64,000 bases of DNA from CAWJPY01 sp963844865. GTDB lineage: Bacteria; Acidobacteriota; Thermoanaerobaculia; Thermoanaerobaculales; Sulfomarinibacteraceae. This document shows, piece by piece, positions 17,289 to 25,481 of this stretch. The notes beneath the pieces are model-generated. The model was not told where the DNA came from. It saw nothing but the letters and a program-made list of their open reading frames with translations, and did no database searches. The position numbers and the translations under genes were made by a program. The stretch spans positions 186,001-250,000 of the forward strand of contig CAWJPY010000021.1 in the NCBI GenBank assembly GCA_963844865.1, in the 5' to 3' direction. Within the stretch, counting starts at the first letter, position 1. Each line of letters begins with the position of its first letter.

Positions 17289-17991
17289 GACAGCACCAGT
17301 GGCGACAGTCAACGCGCTGTTTGATCTTGATGGCACTCTTACCGACCCCGGCGACGGGTTCGTGAGCTGCGTTACGCATGCACTTTCAAGGCTCAACTGC
17401 TTGAGTTACTCGCGATCCGAGATCAGGAGACATGTTGGGCCTCCGCTCGAAGAGACTCTCGGAAGATTTCTGAATGGTGACCACACCAAGGTGCAAGCTG
17501 CAGTCGCGCTCTATCGAGAGCGATACGGGAGCCAGGGATATCTAGAGAACGCCGTCTACCCTGGCATCGAAAGAACGCTCGAAGAACTGAGGCACAGAGG
17601 CATTGCGCTATTTGTCGCAACGTCAAAGCCATCACTCTTCGCCAAGCGGATCCTAGAACACTTTCGATTGACCCACCTCTTTCAAGGCATATACGGAAGC
17701 GAACTTGACGGTACTCACTCGAACAAGACGCACCTGATTGACTATATTTTGAGAGCGGAGTCCCTTGCTCCGGCATCCACCGCCATGAGTGGAGATCGCG
17801 CACACGACGTTATCGGCGCACTGGCAAACGGTGTCCGCCCCATCGGGGTGTTATGGGGTTATGGGACCAGGGAAGAGCTTGCGAATGCCGGTGCCACTGC
17901 GCTTTGCGAGCATCCGTCACAGGTGACCGAAGCCCTGTCATCTAACCCCTTAATGCAGCCGACCGGCCGCGAGCGGCCGGCGGCTGATTAA
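17287..17991 (+). CDS. HAD-family hydrolase, phosphoglycolate phosphatase-like (cassette gene)
   Basis: 234 aa. HAD motif I NALFDLDGTLTDPG, helical cap from about 20 to 85, motif II LFVATSKPS, motif III region KRILEHF, motif IV MSGDRAHDVIGA. This is the Gph-like pattern, so it probably removes phosphate from a small metabolite. Lower GC and different codon use from the flanking genes. The last 15 residues (NPLMQPTGRERPAAD) are encoded by the attC site and are not part of the fold; ending inside attC is common for cassette genes. The only GGGGAG is 13 nt before the ATG, so translation signals are weak, also typical of cassettes. Substrate unknown. Confidence 0.85.
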   Translation: MTAPVATVNALFDLDGTLTDPGDGFVSCVTHALSRLNCLSYSRSEIRRHVGPPLEETLGRFLNGDHTKVQAAVALYRERYGSQGYLENAVYPGIERTLEELRHRGIALFVATSKPSLFAKRILEHFRLTHLFQGIYGSELDGTHSNKTHLIDYILRAESLAPASTAMSGDRAHDVIGALANGVRPIGVLWGYGTREELANAGATALCEHPSQVTEALSSNPLMQPTGRERPAAD

Positions 17992-18002
17992 GAACGTTAG
18001 CT
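17940..18002 (+). other. integron attC site (59-base element) of cassette 1
   Basis: 63 bp. Left core ATCTAAC (RYYYAAC), right core GTTAGCT at 17996. Inner arms pair perfectly: CTTAAT with ATTAAG, CAGCCG with CGGCTG, CCGGCCGC with GCGGCCGG, leaving a GA loop. G17955 and A17962 on one arm have no partner, matching the two extrahelical bases that orient canonical attC sites. The right core deviates at one base from GTTRRRY, but TTAGCT belongs to the next cassette, whose own left arm (AGCTAAC at 18577) matches it exactly. Confidence 0.88.
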
Positions 18003-18021
18003 AGCGTGCGCAGCGCTCTCC

Positions 18022-18051
18022 TTGACAGGTATGCACGATCGTACATATATT
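18022..18051 (+). promoter_or_regulatory. brnTA promoter with embedded palindromic operator
   Basis: TTGACA (18022-18027) and TATATT (18046-18051) with an 18-bp spacer make a near-consensus housekeeping promoter. The spacer holds an 18-bp dyad, TATGCACGATCGTACATA at 18030-18047, perfect except for one base pair. BrnT-BrnA complexes are known to repress their own promoter, so this is a likely operator. Confidence 0.75.
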
Positions 18052-18058
18052 GAAGACG

Positions 18059-18331
18059 GTGGATTTCGAGTGGGACCCGGTCAAGGCGAAATCGAACCTC
18101 GCGAAGCATGGAGTTGATTTCGCCGACGCGGCGGTGGCGCTGGAGGATGACCTGGCGCTGACGATCCTTGATCCGGCCTCTGACGAAGAAGATCGCTACG
18201 TCTCGCTTTGCCGGGATCCGCAGGGAAGAGTGGTCGTTGTCGCGTTCACGTGGCGCGGCGACAGAATCCGCATCGTCTCCGCGCGGAAAGCTACGCGCAG
18301 GGAGATGCGTCAATACGAGGAAGGCGCATGA
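18059..18331 (+). CDS. brnT: BrnT-family RNase toxin
   Basis: 90 aa. BrnT is a RelE-like ribosome-independent RNase toxin; the family start is seen here as DFEWDPVKAKSNLAKHGVDF, followed by DEEDRYVSLCRD and a basic end (IRIVSARKATRREMRQYEEG). GTG at 18059 gives the standard N-terminus; TTG at 18050 lies inside the -10 box and can be excluded. The expected transcription start is about 18058, so the mRNA is probably leaderless. ATGA overlap with brnA. Located in the second gene cassette; toxin-antitoxin pairs are frequent in cassette arrays and may stabilise them. Confidence 0.9.
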   Translation: MDFEWDPVKAKSNLAKHGVDFADAAVALEDDLALTILDPASDEEDRYVSLCRDPQGRVVVVAFTWRGDRIRIVSARKATRREMRQYEEGA

Positions 18332-18582
18332 AGAAGGAGTATGACTTCAGCGGTGGCAAGCGGGGCCCTGTTGTTCCCGTGCCCAAGGGAAAGACGCGGA
18401 TCACCATCCGGCTTGACGATGACGTGCTCGAATGGTTCAAGCAGCAGGTGAGCAAAGCCGGAGGTGGGAACTACCAGTCCCTTATCAATGCCGCTCTCCG
18501 CGAGTACATCGCTTCCCGGGACGAGCCACTCGAGGAGACGCTTCGGCGAGTCATCCGTGAGGAACTCAAGAACGCCAGCTAA
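18328..18582 (+). CDS. brnA: BrnA-family antitoxin
   Basis: 84 aa. N-terminal toxin-binding part YDFSGGKRGPVVPVPKGKTR, then a ribbon-helix-helix domain (ITIRLDDDVLEWFKQQVSKA, YQSLINAALREYIA). Neutralises BrnT and binds the promoter dyad. AAGGCGC before the ATG is weak, but translation is coupled to brnT by a 4-nt overlap. A C-terminal extension (DEPLEETLRRVIREELKN) adds a charged helix. The stop codon lies inside the left core (AGCTAAC) of the cassette's attC. Confidence 0.9.
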   Translation: MKKEYDFSGGKRGPVVPVPKGKTRITIRLDDDVLEWFKQQVSKAGGGNYQSLINAALREYIASRDEPLEETLRRVIREELKNAS

Positions 18583-18734
18583 CAGCTCGCTGAACCGGAC
18601 CGCCTCTCCTGTCACGCGCCGTGCAGCCTTCCGCCCGTTCCCCGCACAGCGGGCCAGGCCGGCCTCTGGCCGAACGTGGCGGCCGGTCGGCACGCTGTCC
18701 TTGGGCGCAGCGTCTTGGAGGTTGTGAGTTGAGT
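18577..18734 (+). other. probable long, degenerate attC of cassette 2
   Basis: Left core AGCTAAC (18577-18583) is the exact reverse complement of GTTAGCT at 17996, where cassette 2 starts. It is followed by AGCTCGCTGAACCGGACCGCC, typical of left attC arms. The only GTTRRRY downstream is GTTGAGT at 18728-18734, which would be the right core. The arms pair poorly between these points and 158 bp is long, so the right half may be damaged. Confidence 0.5.
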
Positions 18735-19283
18735 GGATTCATAACCGCCGTTCTCATCATGGCGGCAGCGGTGGCGCTCGTCTCATGGTTTGCCACCGTC
18801 GCGGAGTTCGTTGCCCTCGCCAGGTTTTCGTGGTCCCTGTTCGGCATTGGACCTGTGGTGGTCCGAGGTCGGTTCACGCTCCCGCCGATCACCACCGTGA
18901 TGGAAGGGAAGACGACCCGGAGCATCGGACACTCGAAGCTGCGGCTGCACGACGACAACACCGTCCTCTCTCGTCCCAAGCTCTTCCCCTTCTCCACCCC
19001 TTTTCCAATCAAGAGCACGTTGACTTACACAGCCGACGGCGCCCAACTTGAAGGGCGCGTACCCTTCTTCTCCACGGTCTTCTTGGCTGCGTGGACCACG
19101 GCCTGGGTCGTTATCTTCGGTTTCTTCTTCCACTTGGACCATGCTGCGCGATCCCTGGTCTCCCTGGTGCTCGGCCTCGGTGTTGTCGCGGTGATCGCTG
19201 GTGCGTCGCTGTACGTGGAAACGCGCCGGACACGCGAGGTGATCGAGATGCTGAAGGTGACCGATGCGGACCACATGCCATGA
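18729..19283 (+). CDS. membrane protein, possible cassette 3 gene
   Basis: 184 aa from TTG at 18729, with GGAGG 8 nt before it. The start codon overlaps the GTTGAGT core site, as the HAD start overlaps its core site. A hydrophobic helix at about 3-28 (FITAVLIMAAAVALVSWFAT), a soluble beta-rich middle (residues 35-110), and two helices near 117-136 and 143-164. Ends in a charged helix. No family recognised; small membrane proteins of unknown function are common in cassettes. I could not find its matching attC left core (ACTCAAC) downstream, so cassette status is unproven. Confidence 0.6.
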   Translation: MSGFITAVLIMAAAVALVSWFATVAEFVALARFSWSLFGIGPVVVRGRFTLPPITTVMEGKTTRSIGHSKLRLHDDNTVLSRPKLFPFSTPFPIKSTLTYTADGAQLEGRVPFFSTVFLAAWTTAWVVIFGFFFHLDHAARSLVSLVLGLGVVAVIAGASLYVETRRTREVIEMLKVTDADHMP

Positions 19284-19641
19284 ACCTGGTATTGACGCCT
19301 GGCAGCTCGCTCGTAGGGACCGCCGCCCCTGACACACGCGGTCCTGTCCGCCGACCGTCCGCCCATGGCATGCGGCATCTCGGCCCACGCCAGAATGCGG
19401 CGGCCAGTCTGTCCTGAACCCTCTACCACCCTCGAGAGCCGCACACCGAGAGTCGAAGCCAACGAAATCGCTCATCCAAAGATCTCGCCGCACCCGAGCG
19501 AGCGCTCCGGCGGCTGTCGGGTGACGATCGTGCCGGGTAGCTCCTCCAGGTCTTCGATGCCCTCGTCATCGATCCGCCGCCGCGGCCCCCGTCCCGCAGT
19601 ACAATGCCGTCAGAGCTCGAGCGACAACACGGGAGGTTGCC

Positions 19642-20268
19642 ATGACCGGGACGGAGCCGGCCGAGATCCGCCTGGTGTCGTGCCTGGACACGACGCTTTC
19701 CTTTGACGACGCCGCGTTCCAGCTCAGCCCCCACCAGGACGGGGTGCGGATCGCGGTCGACGACGCCAACTACTCCATCGTGCGTCGGATCTCGCAGCGT
19801 GTGCCGTGCGAGGGCAAGATGTTCGGCGACCACATCCCCCAGGCCTCGCGGGTGGGGACCATCGACTACGAACGCTACTTCCTCGTGGACTGGGACGACG
19901 AGGCCTCGCTGCCGCGGGTCACGTTCACCGTGCCTCCCCGTTCCGTCGAGCGTCGCTACGCCAGGGGGCAGTCCATCGAGCTGGGCCTGGAAGAGGTCGG
20001 CCGCTACCGGGTGCGCTACAGGGACGGAGTGGAAGCGGAGTTCGTCCGGGTCACCTCCCAACACTTCGAGTTCCGCTTCAGCACCGGCTTCTACGGCTCC
20101 TTCTGGAAGGACTCCGACGCTTCCTACACCCTGAAGTTCCGCGGCGACCGCATGGAGCCCACCGAGGACCCCCAGCGATCGCAGTCCAAGTTCGTCGTCT
20201 CGCGCTGCAAGTACTCCGGGAACCTGCTCCTGATCCTCCAGGATGACGCCGTCGTCACCGTGAGCTGA
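19642..20268 (+). CDS. soluble beta-rich protein, unknown
   Basis: 208 aa, no signal peptide or membrane helix, no recognised motif. The sequence alternates charged and aromatic residues (YERYFLVDWDDEASLPRVTF; FEFRFSTGFYGSFWKDSDAS), as in a beta sandwich or barrel. CACGGGAGGTTGCC is a good ribosome site and TACAAT lies about 40 nt upstream. GC returns to the host level, so it lies outside the cassette island. Stands alone in its operon. Confidence 0.7.
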   Translation: MTGTEPAEIRLVSCLDTTLSFDDAAFQLSPHQDGVRIAVDDANYSIVRRISQRVPCEGKMFGDHIPQASRVGTIDYERYFLVDWDDEASLPRVTFTVPPRSVERRYARGQSIELGLEEVGRYRVRYRDGVEAEFVRVTSQHFEFRFSTGFYGSFWKDSDASYTLKFRGDRMEPTEDPQRSQSKFVVSRCKYSGNLLLILQDDAVVTVS

Positions 20269-21054
20269 CAGCGAGGCGGCCGCTCCCCGTCACCGGCACA
20301 CTCGTTGCCAGGCCTGTGGTCTCGCAGCCCCAGGGCGGCTCTGCACTCGTCCCGTCCCACTCCCGGCCCCACCCCGGGCCCGCAGCGCGAACAGCGCCCG
20401 ACATCGAGCACCCAGACCAACTGCACGCCGGCCGGATCCTCGGGCCTCCAGAGCCGTCCATCAACTCCTCGTCTTCGACCTCCCGAGCAGTTGGACGAGA
20501 CGCCACGCGCCCTGGTTCCTCCGCCCGCGCGTCGCCGCCCCGGCCCCGGGTGGCCACGCTGACCGCCCAACCCTCCACAGCCATCCGCGGCGGCCGCAGC
20601 TACTCTGATCTCTGCCGCCGACTCCACCTCGACCACGGAATCCCCAGCCCAACGTCCGATCGAGGCGGGGCCCAAAGGTCACTGCCGGGGCTCGGTACCT
20701 CGAAAGGCCAACCATCCCTACCGTATGAAGGCAGCGGCAGCGGGCCGACCGTGCGAGCCACGGCCGGTGACCCGGGCCCGGGTGCTCATGCACGAGGGGC
20801 GTGTAGCATGTCCCCAGCCGATTCGGGAGCCGCCCGAGAGGGTGTGCCGAACCGTTGGAGGCACAGTGGTTCGTGATGACTGAGGAGCTCTCCCCCACCC
20901 GCGGAACGACGGAGCCGCCACCGGTGCTCGGTGCGGACCGGTTTCACACTGCCCGGTGCATGGCCACTCCCTTTCGGCTCCCTACGCGTCGTCGAGCCCG
21001 CGGACATCGTCCTGCAACGCCATGCAGCCCAACCACCCACCCCAGCAGGGAGCC
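20269..21054. other. 785-bp stretch without a convincing gene
   Basis: Open frames exist on both strands (for example plus 20316-20876) but have Pro/Ser/Arg composition typical of GC-rich non-coding DNA, lack ribosome sites and show no motif. No repeats, RNA genes or clear terminator seen. Confidence 0.5.
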
Positions 21055-22026
21055 ATGATGCACGAGATCCTGTACCTGTCGCGTCGCGACGTCGAGGCCG
21101 TCGGCCTCGGTATGGCCGAGGTCATCGAGGCGCTCGAGCAGATGTTCCTCGAGAAGGGCCACGGGCGGGTGGAGATGCCGCCGAAGCCGGGCATCCACCC
21201 GCGGCCCGACGCCTTCATCCACGCCATGCCGGCCTACATCCCCAAGACCGGCGCGGCGGGCATCAAGTGGGTCGCCGGCTACCCCCAGAACCAGGCCCGC
21301 GGTCTCCCCTACATCACCGGTCTCCTGATCCTCAACGACGCCGACACCGGCATCCCGGTCGCGGTCATGGACTGCGCCTGGATCACGGCGATGCGCACCG
21401 CAGCCGCCACCGCCGTGGCCGCCAAGCACCTCGCCCGCGGGGAGAGCTCGTCGGTGGGCATCCTGGCCTGCGGCGTCCAGGGCCGCACCAACCTCGAGGC
21501 CCTGGCCTGCGTGCGCAAGCTGTCCTCGGTGCGGGCCTTCGACGTCGTCCGCGACGTCGCCGAGCACTTCGCGGACGAGATGGGCTCCGCCCTCGGCCTC
21601 CCCATCGACGTGGTCGACGAGCCCCGCGCGGCGGTCGAAGGGCTGGACATGGTGGTCACCAGCGGACCCATCCTCAAGGACCCCGACCCGCCCATCGCGG
21701 CCGGCTGGCTGAAGCCTGGCTCCTTCGCCAGCCTGGTGGACTTCGACTCCTACTGGCAGGCCGGGGCCCTCGCCGAGGCCGACAAGATCGTCACCGACGA
21801 CATCGCGCAGATGGACTACTACCGCACCGTCGGCTACTTCCGCCACACCCCACAGCCCTCCGCCGACCTCGGCCAGATCGTCGCCGGCCTCGCGCCCGGC
21901 CGGGAGCGCGACGACGAGCGCATCCTCGCCGTCAACCTCGGCATCGCCCTCGACGACATGGCCGTCGCCCCCATCGTCCTGGAACGCGCCCGCAAGCTGG
22001 GCCTCGGTACCACGCTGCCGCTCTGA
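21055..22026 (+). CDS. ornithine cyclodeaminase / mu-crystallin family protein
   Basis: 323 aa NAD(P)-dependent enzyme fold. Start MMHEILYLSRRDVEAVGLGM. Substrate-side residues in AGIKWVAGYPQN (the family's Lys) and the GLLILNDADTGIPVAVMD strand; Rossmann segment SVGILACGVQGRTNLEALA (GxGxQ/GxxG type, here GVQG); TAAATAVAAKHLA before it. Members act as ornithine cyclodeaminase, alanine dehydrogenase or ketimine reductase, and the sequence alone does not decide. AGGGAGCC precedes the paired ATGs at 21055 and 21058. Length is normal. Confidence 0.85.
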   Translation: MMHEILYLSRRDVEAVGLGMAEVIEALEQMFLEKGHGRVEMPPKPGIHPRPDAFIHAMPAYIPKTGAAGIKWVAGYPQNQARGLPYITGLLILNDADTGIPVAVMDCAWITAMRTAAATAVAAKHLARGESSSVGILACGVQGRTNLEALACVRKLSSVRAFDVVRDVAEHFADEMGSALGLPIDVVDEPRAAVEGLDMVVTSGPILKDPDPPIAAGWLKPGSFASLVDFDSYWQAGALAEADKIVTDDIAQMDYYRTVGYFRHTPQPSADLGQIVAGLAPGRERDDERILAVNLGIALDDMAVAPIVLERARKLGLGTTLPL

Positions 22027-22384
22027 CCGGGCCGACAATCTGACGACTGTGCTTGTTTCGGGGCGCGCAGTCCCGAGCCGCCATGCGTGGAGCGTCGATG
22101 CCACCTCGAACATGACGCCCAGTGCGTCTGGTGCACTTGGTGACATGAGGAATCGAGTCAGCGATGCTCCTCCTCGTCTGCCTCCATGCGGCGCCGGGAG
22201 GACCGGCGCGCCCGTTTCATCGCCGCCGCTGTCCACTCACTGAGCTGCCCATCCAACCGGTCCATCTCCTGGGAGAGACCAACGCCCTCAGCGGTGCCTC
22301 GACGGCCGCTCCACAGTCACGGAATGGCGCCCGTGGCTGCTTCAATCGAGGCGGCACCTGCCTGAATCGATGTCACAATGGCCC
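22027..22384. other. intergenic region, nothing recognised
   Basis: About 360 bp between the cyclodeaminase-family gene and the permease. No coding-like frame, RNA gene or repeat seen. CACAAT lies 5 nt before the ATG at 22385 and may act as a -10 box. Confidence 0.4.
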
Positions 22385-24616
22385 ATGCCTTCAGCGACCC
22401 CATCCGACCGGCGGACCCTGGGCCTGCTCGGCGCCACCGGGGTCGGGGTCGGGGCGATCGTGGGCGGTGGCGTGCTCGCGCTCGCAGGGGTGGCGTTCGC
22501 CACCACCGGGCCGGGTGCGATCCTCGCCTTCGCGCTCAACGGCGGCATCGCCGTCATCACGGTGCTGTCCTTCGCCGAGCTCGCCTCCCGCTTCCCCGAG
22601 TCCGGCGGCACCTACACCTACGCGCGCAAGGTGCTGACCGTCGAGGCCGCGTTCGCGGTGGGCTGGGTGGTGTGGTTGGCCTCGGTGGTGGCGGCGGTGC
22701 TCTACTCCCTCGGCTTCGCGGTCTTCTTCGTGCCGGTCCTCGAGCAGGTGGTGCGGGCCGCCGGCGGCACGCCGCCGGGCTGGCTCGGCGCGCGCTTCGC
22801 GATGCTGCTCTACGCCCTCGGCGCGGTGGCCGTCTACACCTGGCTCCTGATGCGGACGGCGGCGGGGGGCGGGCGCTGGGAGACCATCGGCAAGGTGGTG
22901 ATCTTCACGATCGTGATCGCGGGCGGCTTCTGGGTCCTGCTCGTCCACCCGCCCGGGCTCCACGAGCTCGGCGCACGCTTCCGCCCCTTCCTGCACCGCG
23001 GCGGCCAGGGCCTCGTACAGGCGATGGGGTACACCTTCATCGCGCTGCAGGGCTTCGACCTCATCGCGGCGGTCGGGGGCGAGGTCAAGCAGCCGGAGAA
23101 GAACATCCCCCGGGCGATGATCCTCTCCCTCGCCGCAGCGCTGGTGATCTACCTGCCGCTCCTGTTCCTGGTGGTCGCCGTGGGCACCCCCGGCGAGCCC
23201 ATCGCGGCGGCCGCCGCCCGCAACCCCGAGACCCTGATCGCGGTCGCGGCCCGGAGCTTCCTCGGGCCGACGGGCTACTGGCTGGTGGTGGTCGCTGGGC
23301 TGCTGTCCATGCTCTCGGCGCTGCAGGCGAACCTGCTCGCGGCCTCACGCTTCGCCCGCGCCATGGCCACCGACCGCACCCTGCCGCGGCGCTTCGACCG
23401 CCTCGCGCGAGGGAGCGGGACCCCGATCCCTGCCATCCAGCTGACGGCCGCGACGGTCGCCTTCCTCCTGGTGGCGATTCCCGACGTGGCCGCGGCCGGC
23501 GCCATGGCGAGCCTCGTCTTCTTGGCCAGCTTCGCGCTCGCCCACGCCCTCGCCTACCTGGTCCGCCGCCGCGCCGGCAGCCCGAGCCCGTTCGCCACCC
23601 GAGCGTTTCCGGCGGTGCCAGTGGTCGGCTGCGTCGCGTGTTTCGCGCTCGCGCTCTTCCAGTCGGTGGCCGTGCCGTCGGCCGGCGCCCTGGCGGCGCT
23701 GTGGCTGGGGCTGGGCGCGGTGCTGTACGTGACCCAGCTCGCACCCCATGCCGCGGTGGTCGACGCGTCCGCCGAGGCGAGGGACCCCGAGCTCCTGCGC
23801 CTGCGCGGCCGCAGCCCCCTGGTGCTGGTGCCCATCGCCAATCCCGCGAGCGCGCGGAACCTGGTGGCGGTGGCCGACGCCATCGCACCACACTCGGTGG
23901 CGCGAGTGCTTCTCTTGTCCGTGGTGCGCCCGCCCGAGGCGTGGACCGGGGACGAGCTCCCCCAGCAGCTCGTCGACGCCCAGTCGGTTCTCGGGGGGGC
24001 GCTCTCGGCCGCGTTCGCGACCGAGCTTCGACCGGACGCCCTGATCACGGTCAGCGGCGACCCATGGCGCGAGATCTCGCGGGTCGCCGAGCACTACCGC
24101 TGCGAGAGCCTGCTGCTCGGGGTCGGCTCCCTCGGCACGTCGCTCATGACCGGACCCGTGGAGGAGCTCCTGGGGCAGGTCGAGGGCGACGTCGTGATCC
24201 TGCGCGCGCCCTTGTCGTGGAGGGTCGAGCAGGTACGCCGCATCCTGGTCCCCGCCGGTGGGCGTGGCGACCAGAGCCCGATCCGCGCCCGCCTGATCGG
24301 CAACTTCAGCCGCAGCGCGCCGCGCGAGGTCACCTACCTGAGGGTGATGCCTGCGGCGACGGACAGCGCGACCGAACGGGCCGCCCGGCGCGAGCTGCGC
24401 CGGCTGGCGCGCGACGAGGCCCCCGGCGTGAGCACCACGGTCGTGACCTTGGGCGACGACATGGTCGGCGAGGTGGTCGCTCGCACCGCCGACGCCGACC
24501 TCCTCATCCTCGGGATGCAGCGCCACGGACGCCGCCGCAAGGCCTTCGGCGAGACCGTCCTCGGCATCGCAGAACGCACCGCCTGCCCGCTGCTGATGAT
24601 CAGCCGGCGGAGCTGA
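22385..24616 (+). CDS. APC-family amino-acid permease with C-terminal USP domains
   Basis: 743 aa. Residues 1-450 are an APC transporter with about 12 hydrophobic helices; helix 1 carries the family's GATGVGVGAIVGGGVLALAG, and FAELASRFPESGGTYTYARK follows helix 2. The C-terminal 270 residues are cytoplasmic with two universal-stress-protein-like alpha/beta domains (PLVLVPIANPASARNLVAVA; later LLILGMQRHGRRRKAFGETV and ACPLLMISRR, the G-x(9)-G-S/T nucleotide loop form). APC-USP fusions are known in bacteria and archaea; the USP part may regulate transport by binding ATP or AMP. An alternative start at 22370 adds five residues. Substrate unknown. Confidence 0.9.
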   Translation: MPSATPSDRRTLGLLGATGVGVGAIVGGGVLALAGVAFATTGPGAILAFALNGGIAVITVLSFAELASRFPESGGTYTYARKVLTVEAAFAVGWVVWLASVVAAVLYSLGFAVFFVPVLEQVVRAAGGTPPGWLGARFAMLLYALGAVAVYTWLLMRTAAGGGRWETIGKVVIFTIVIAGGFWVLLVHPPGLHELGARFRPFLHRGGQGLVQAMGYTFIALQGFDLIAAVGGEVKQPEKNIPRAMILSLAAALVIYLPLLFLVVAVGTPGEPIAAAAARNPETLIAVAARSFLGPTGYWLVVVAGLLSMLSALQANLLAASRFARAMATDRTLPRRFDRLARGSGTPIPAIQLTAATVAFLLVAIPDVAAAGAMASLVFLASFALAHALAYLVRRRAGSPSPFATRAFPAVPVVGCVACFALALFQSVAVPSAGALAALWLGLGAVLYVTQLAPHAAVVDASAEARDPELLRLRGRSPLVLVPIANPASARNLVAVADAIAPHSVARVLLLSVVRPPEAWTGDELPQQLVDAQSVLGGALSAAFATELRPDALITVSGDPWREISRVAEHYRCESLLLGVGSLGTSLMTGPVEELLGQVEGDVVILRAPLSWRVEQVRRILVPAGGRGDQSPIRARLIGNFSRSAPREVTYLRVMPAATDSATERAARRELRRLARDEAPGVSTTVVTLGDDMVGEVVARTADADLLILGMQRHGRRRKAFGETVLGIAERTACPLLMISRRS

Positions 24617-24740
24617 GAGCGAGCCGCGCCGTGACCGGTCAGATCGGGACGGTCTGGCCGCCGGTGCCCCTCACGACGCCGTTTGGAACGGTGTGCCCGC
24701 AGTCACAGGGCCGATCCAGCCCGGTTCCTATAGTGCAGGG

Positions 24741-25178
24741 ATGCACACCCAGCCAACGTGGAGATTCGAGGTTGTCCGGAGCGTACGGTCCGTCCTTCTC
24801 CTGGTGGGACTTCTCGCACTGGCCGCAGTCGCCGGGTACGCCCAGCACGGCAAGGCGCCTCCCAAGGTCCCCCCTGGGCTGGCGAAGAAGGGTGGGCTGC
24901 CTCCCGGTCAGGCCAGGCGGGGCGCCCTGCCCCCGGGCCTCGCCAAGAAGCTGGGTCCCGATGCCCCCTCCAGGCTCTACGCTGCGGTCGACCCCGAGCA
25001 CACCGACCGGATCTGGTTCCTGATCGACGGCCGATGGGTCCTGAGGACCGGCCTCCAGGTCGACGCTCAAACAGAGCTGAAGATCGAGCTCGGGCTCGAC
25101 ATCCCCCCACCGCCTCCGCCGCCGGTCCCGCCTCCCAAGACGGGGATCCAGCTCACGGTCATGTTCTTCAGCGAGTGA
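24741..25178 (+). CDS. small secreted protein with PPGLAKK repeats
   Basis: 145 aa. N-terminal signal sequence (RSVLLLVGLLALAAVAGYAQ). Residues 35-75 contain three near-repeats: VPPGLAKKGG, LPPGQARRGA, LPPGLAKKLG. The second half has a short RIWFLIDGRWVLRTGLQ beta segment of the kind seen in RcnB/CigR-like periplasmic proteins, which also have PPG-x-AKK runs, and then a Pro-rich tail. TATAGT ends 6 nt before the ATG, so it is probably leaderless. Periplasmic or surface location inferred. Confidence 0.75.
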   Translation: MHTQPTWRFEVVRSVRSVLLLVGLLALAAVAGYAQHGKAPPKVPPGLAKKGGLPPGQARRGALPPGLAKKLGPDAPSRLYAAVDPEHTDRIWFLIDGRWVLRTGLQVDAQTELKIELGLDIPPPPPPPVPPPKTGIQLTVMFFSE

Positions 25179-25481
25179 ACCAGCGCGAGCGCGGCCTCGG
25201 CACCACGCTGCCGCTGTAGGTCGACCGACAGTCCGGCGATCCCGGTCCCTTCGAAGCGTCCGATCTTCCATCATGTCGCCTGAGCCGGGCTCGGGAGAGC
25301 TCCTCGTGCCACCCGTCGGCCACCTGCCCCCGGGCGCCCTTCCGGATGGGATCGAGCGCCGCCGAAGGGTCCGTGGCTCCGGATCCCTCCCCGAGCTCGC
25401 CCTCCCTTCACCCCTCGACGGGAGACGGAGGCGACGTCCACCCCGCGCTGCGGTACACTGCCGACCGCTGCGAGCCAGGAC
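25179..25481. other. 300-bp intergenic region with kinase promoter
   Basis: No gene seen. TACACT at 25454-25459 lies 22 nt before the kinase ATG and is the best -10 candidate, giving a short leader. Confidence 0.4.

Noticed and set aside
20316..20876. 186-codon plus-strand ORF
   Set aside because: Pro/Ser/Arg-rich, no ribosome site, no recognisable motif; typical of GC-rich intergenic DNA.
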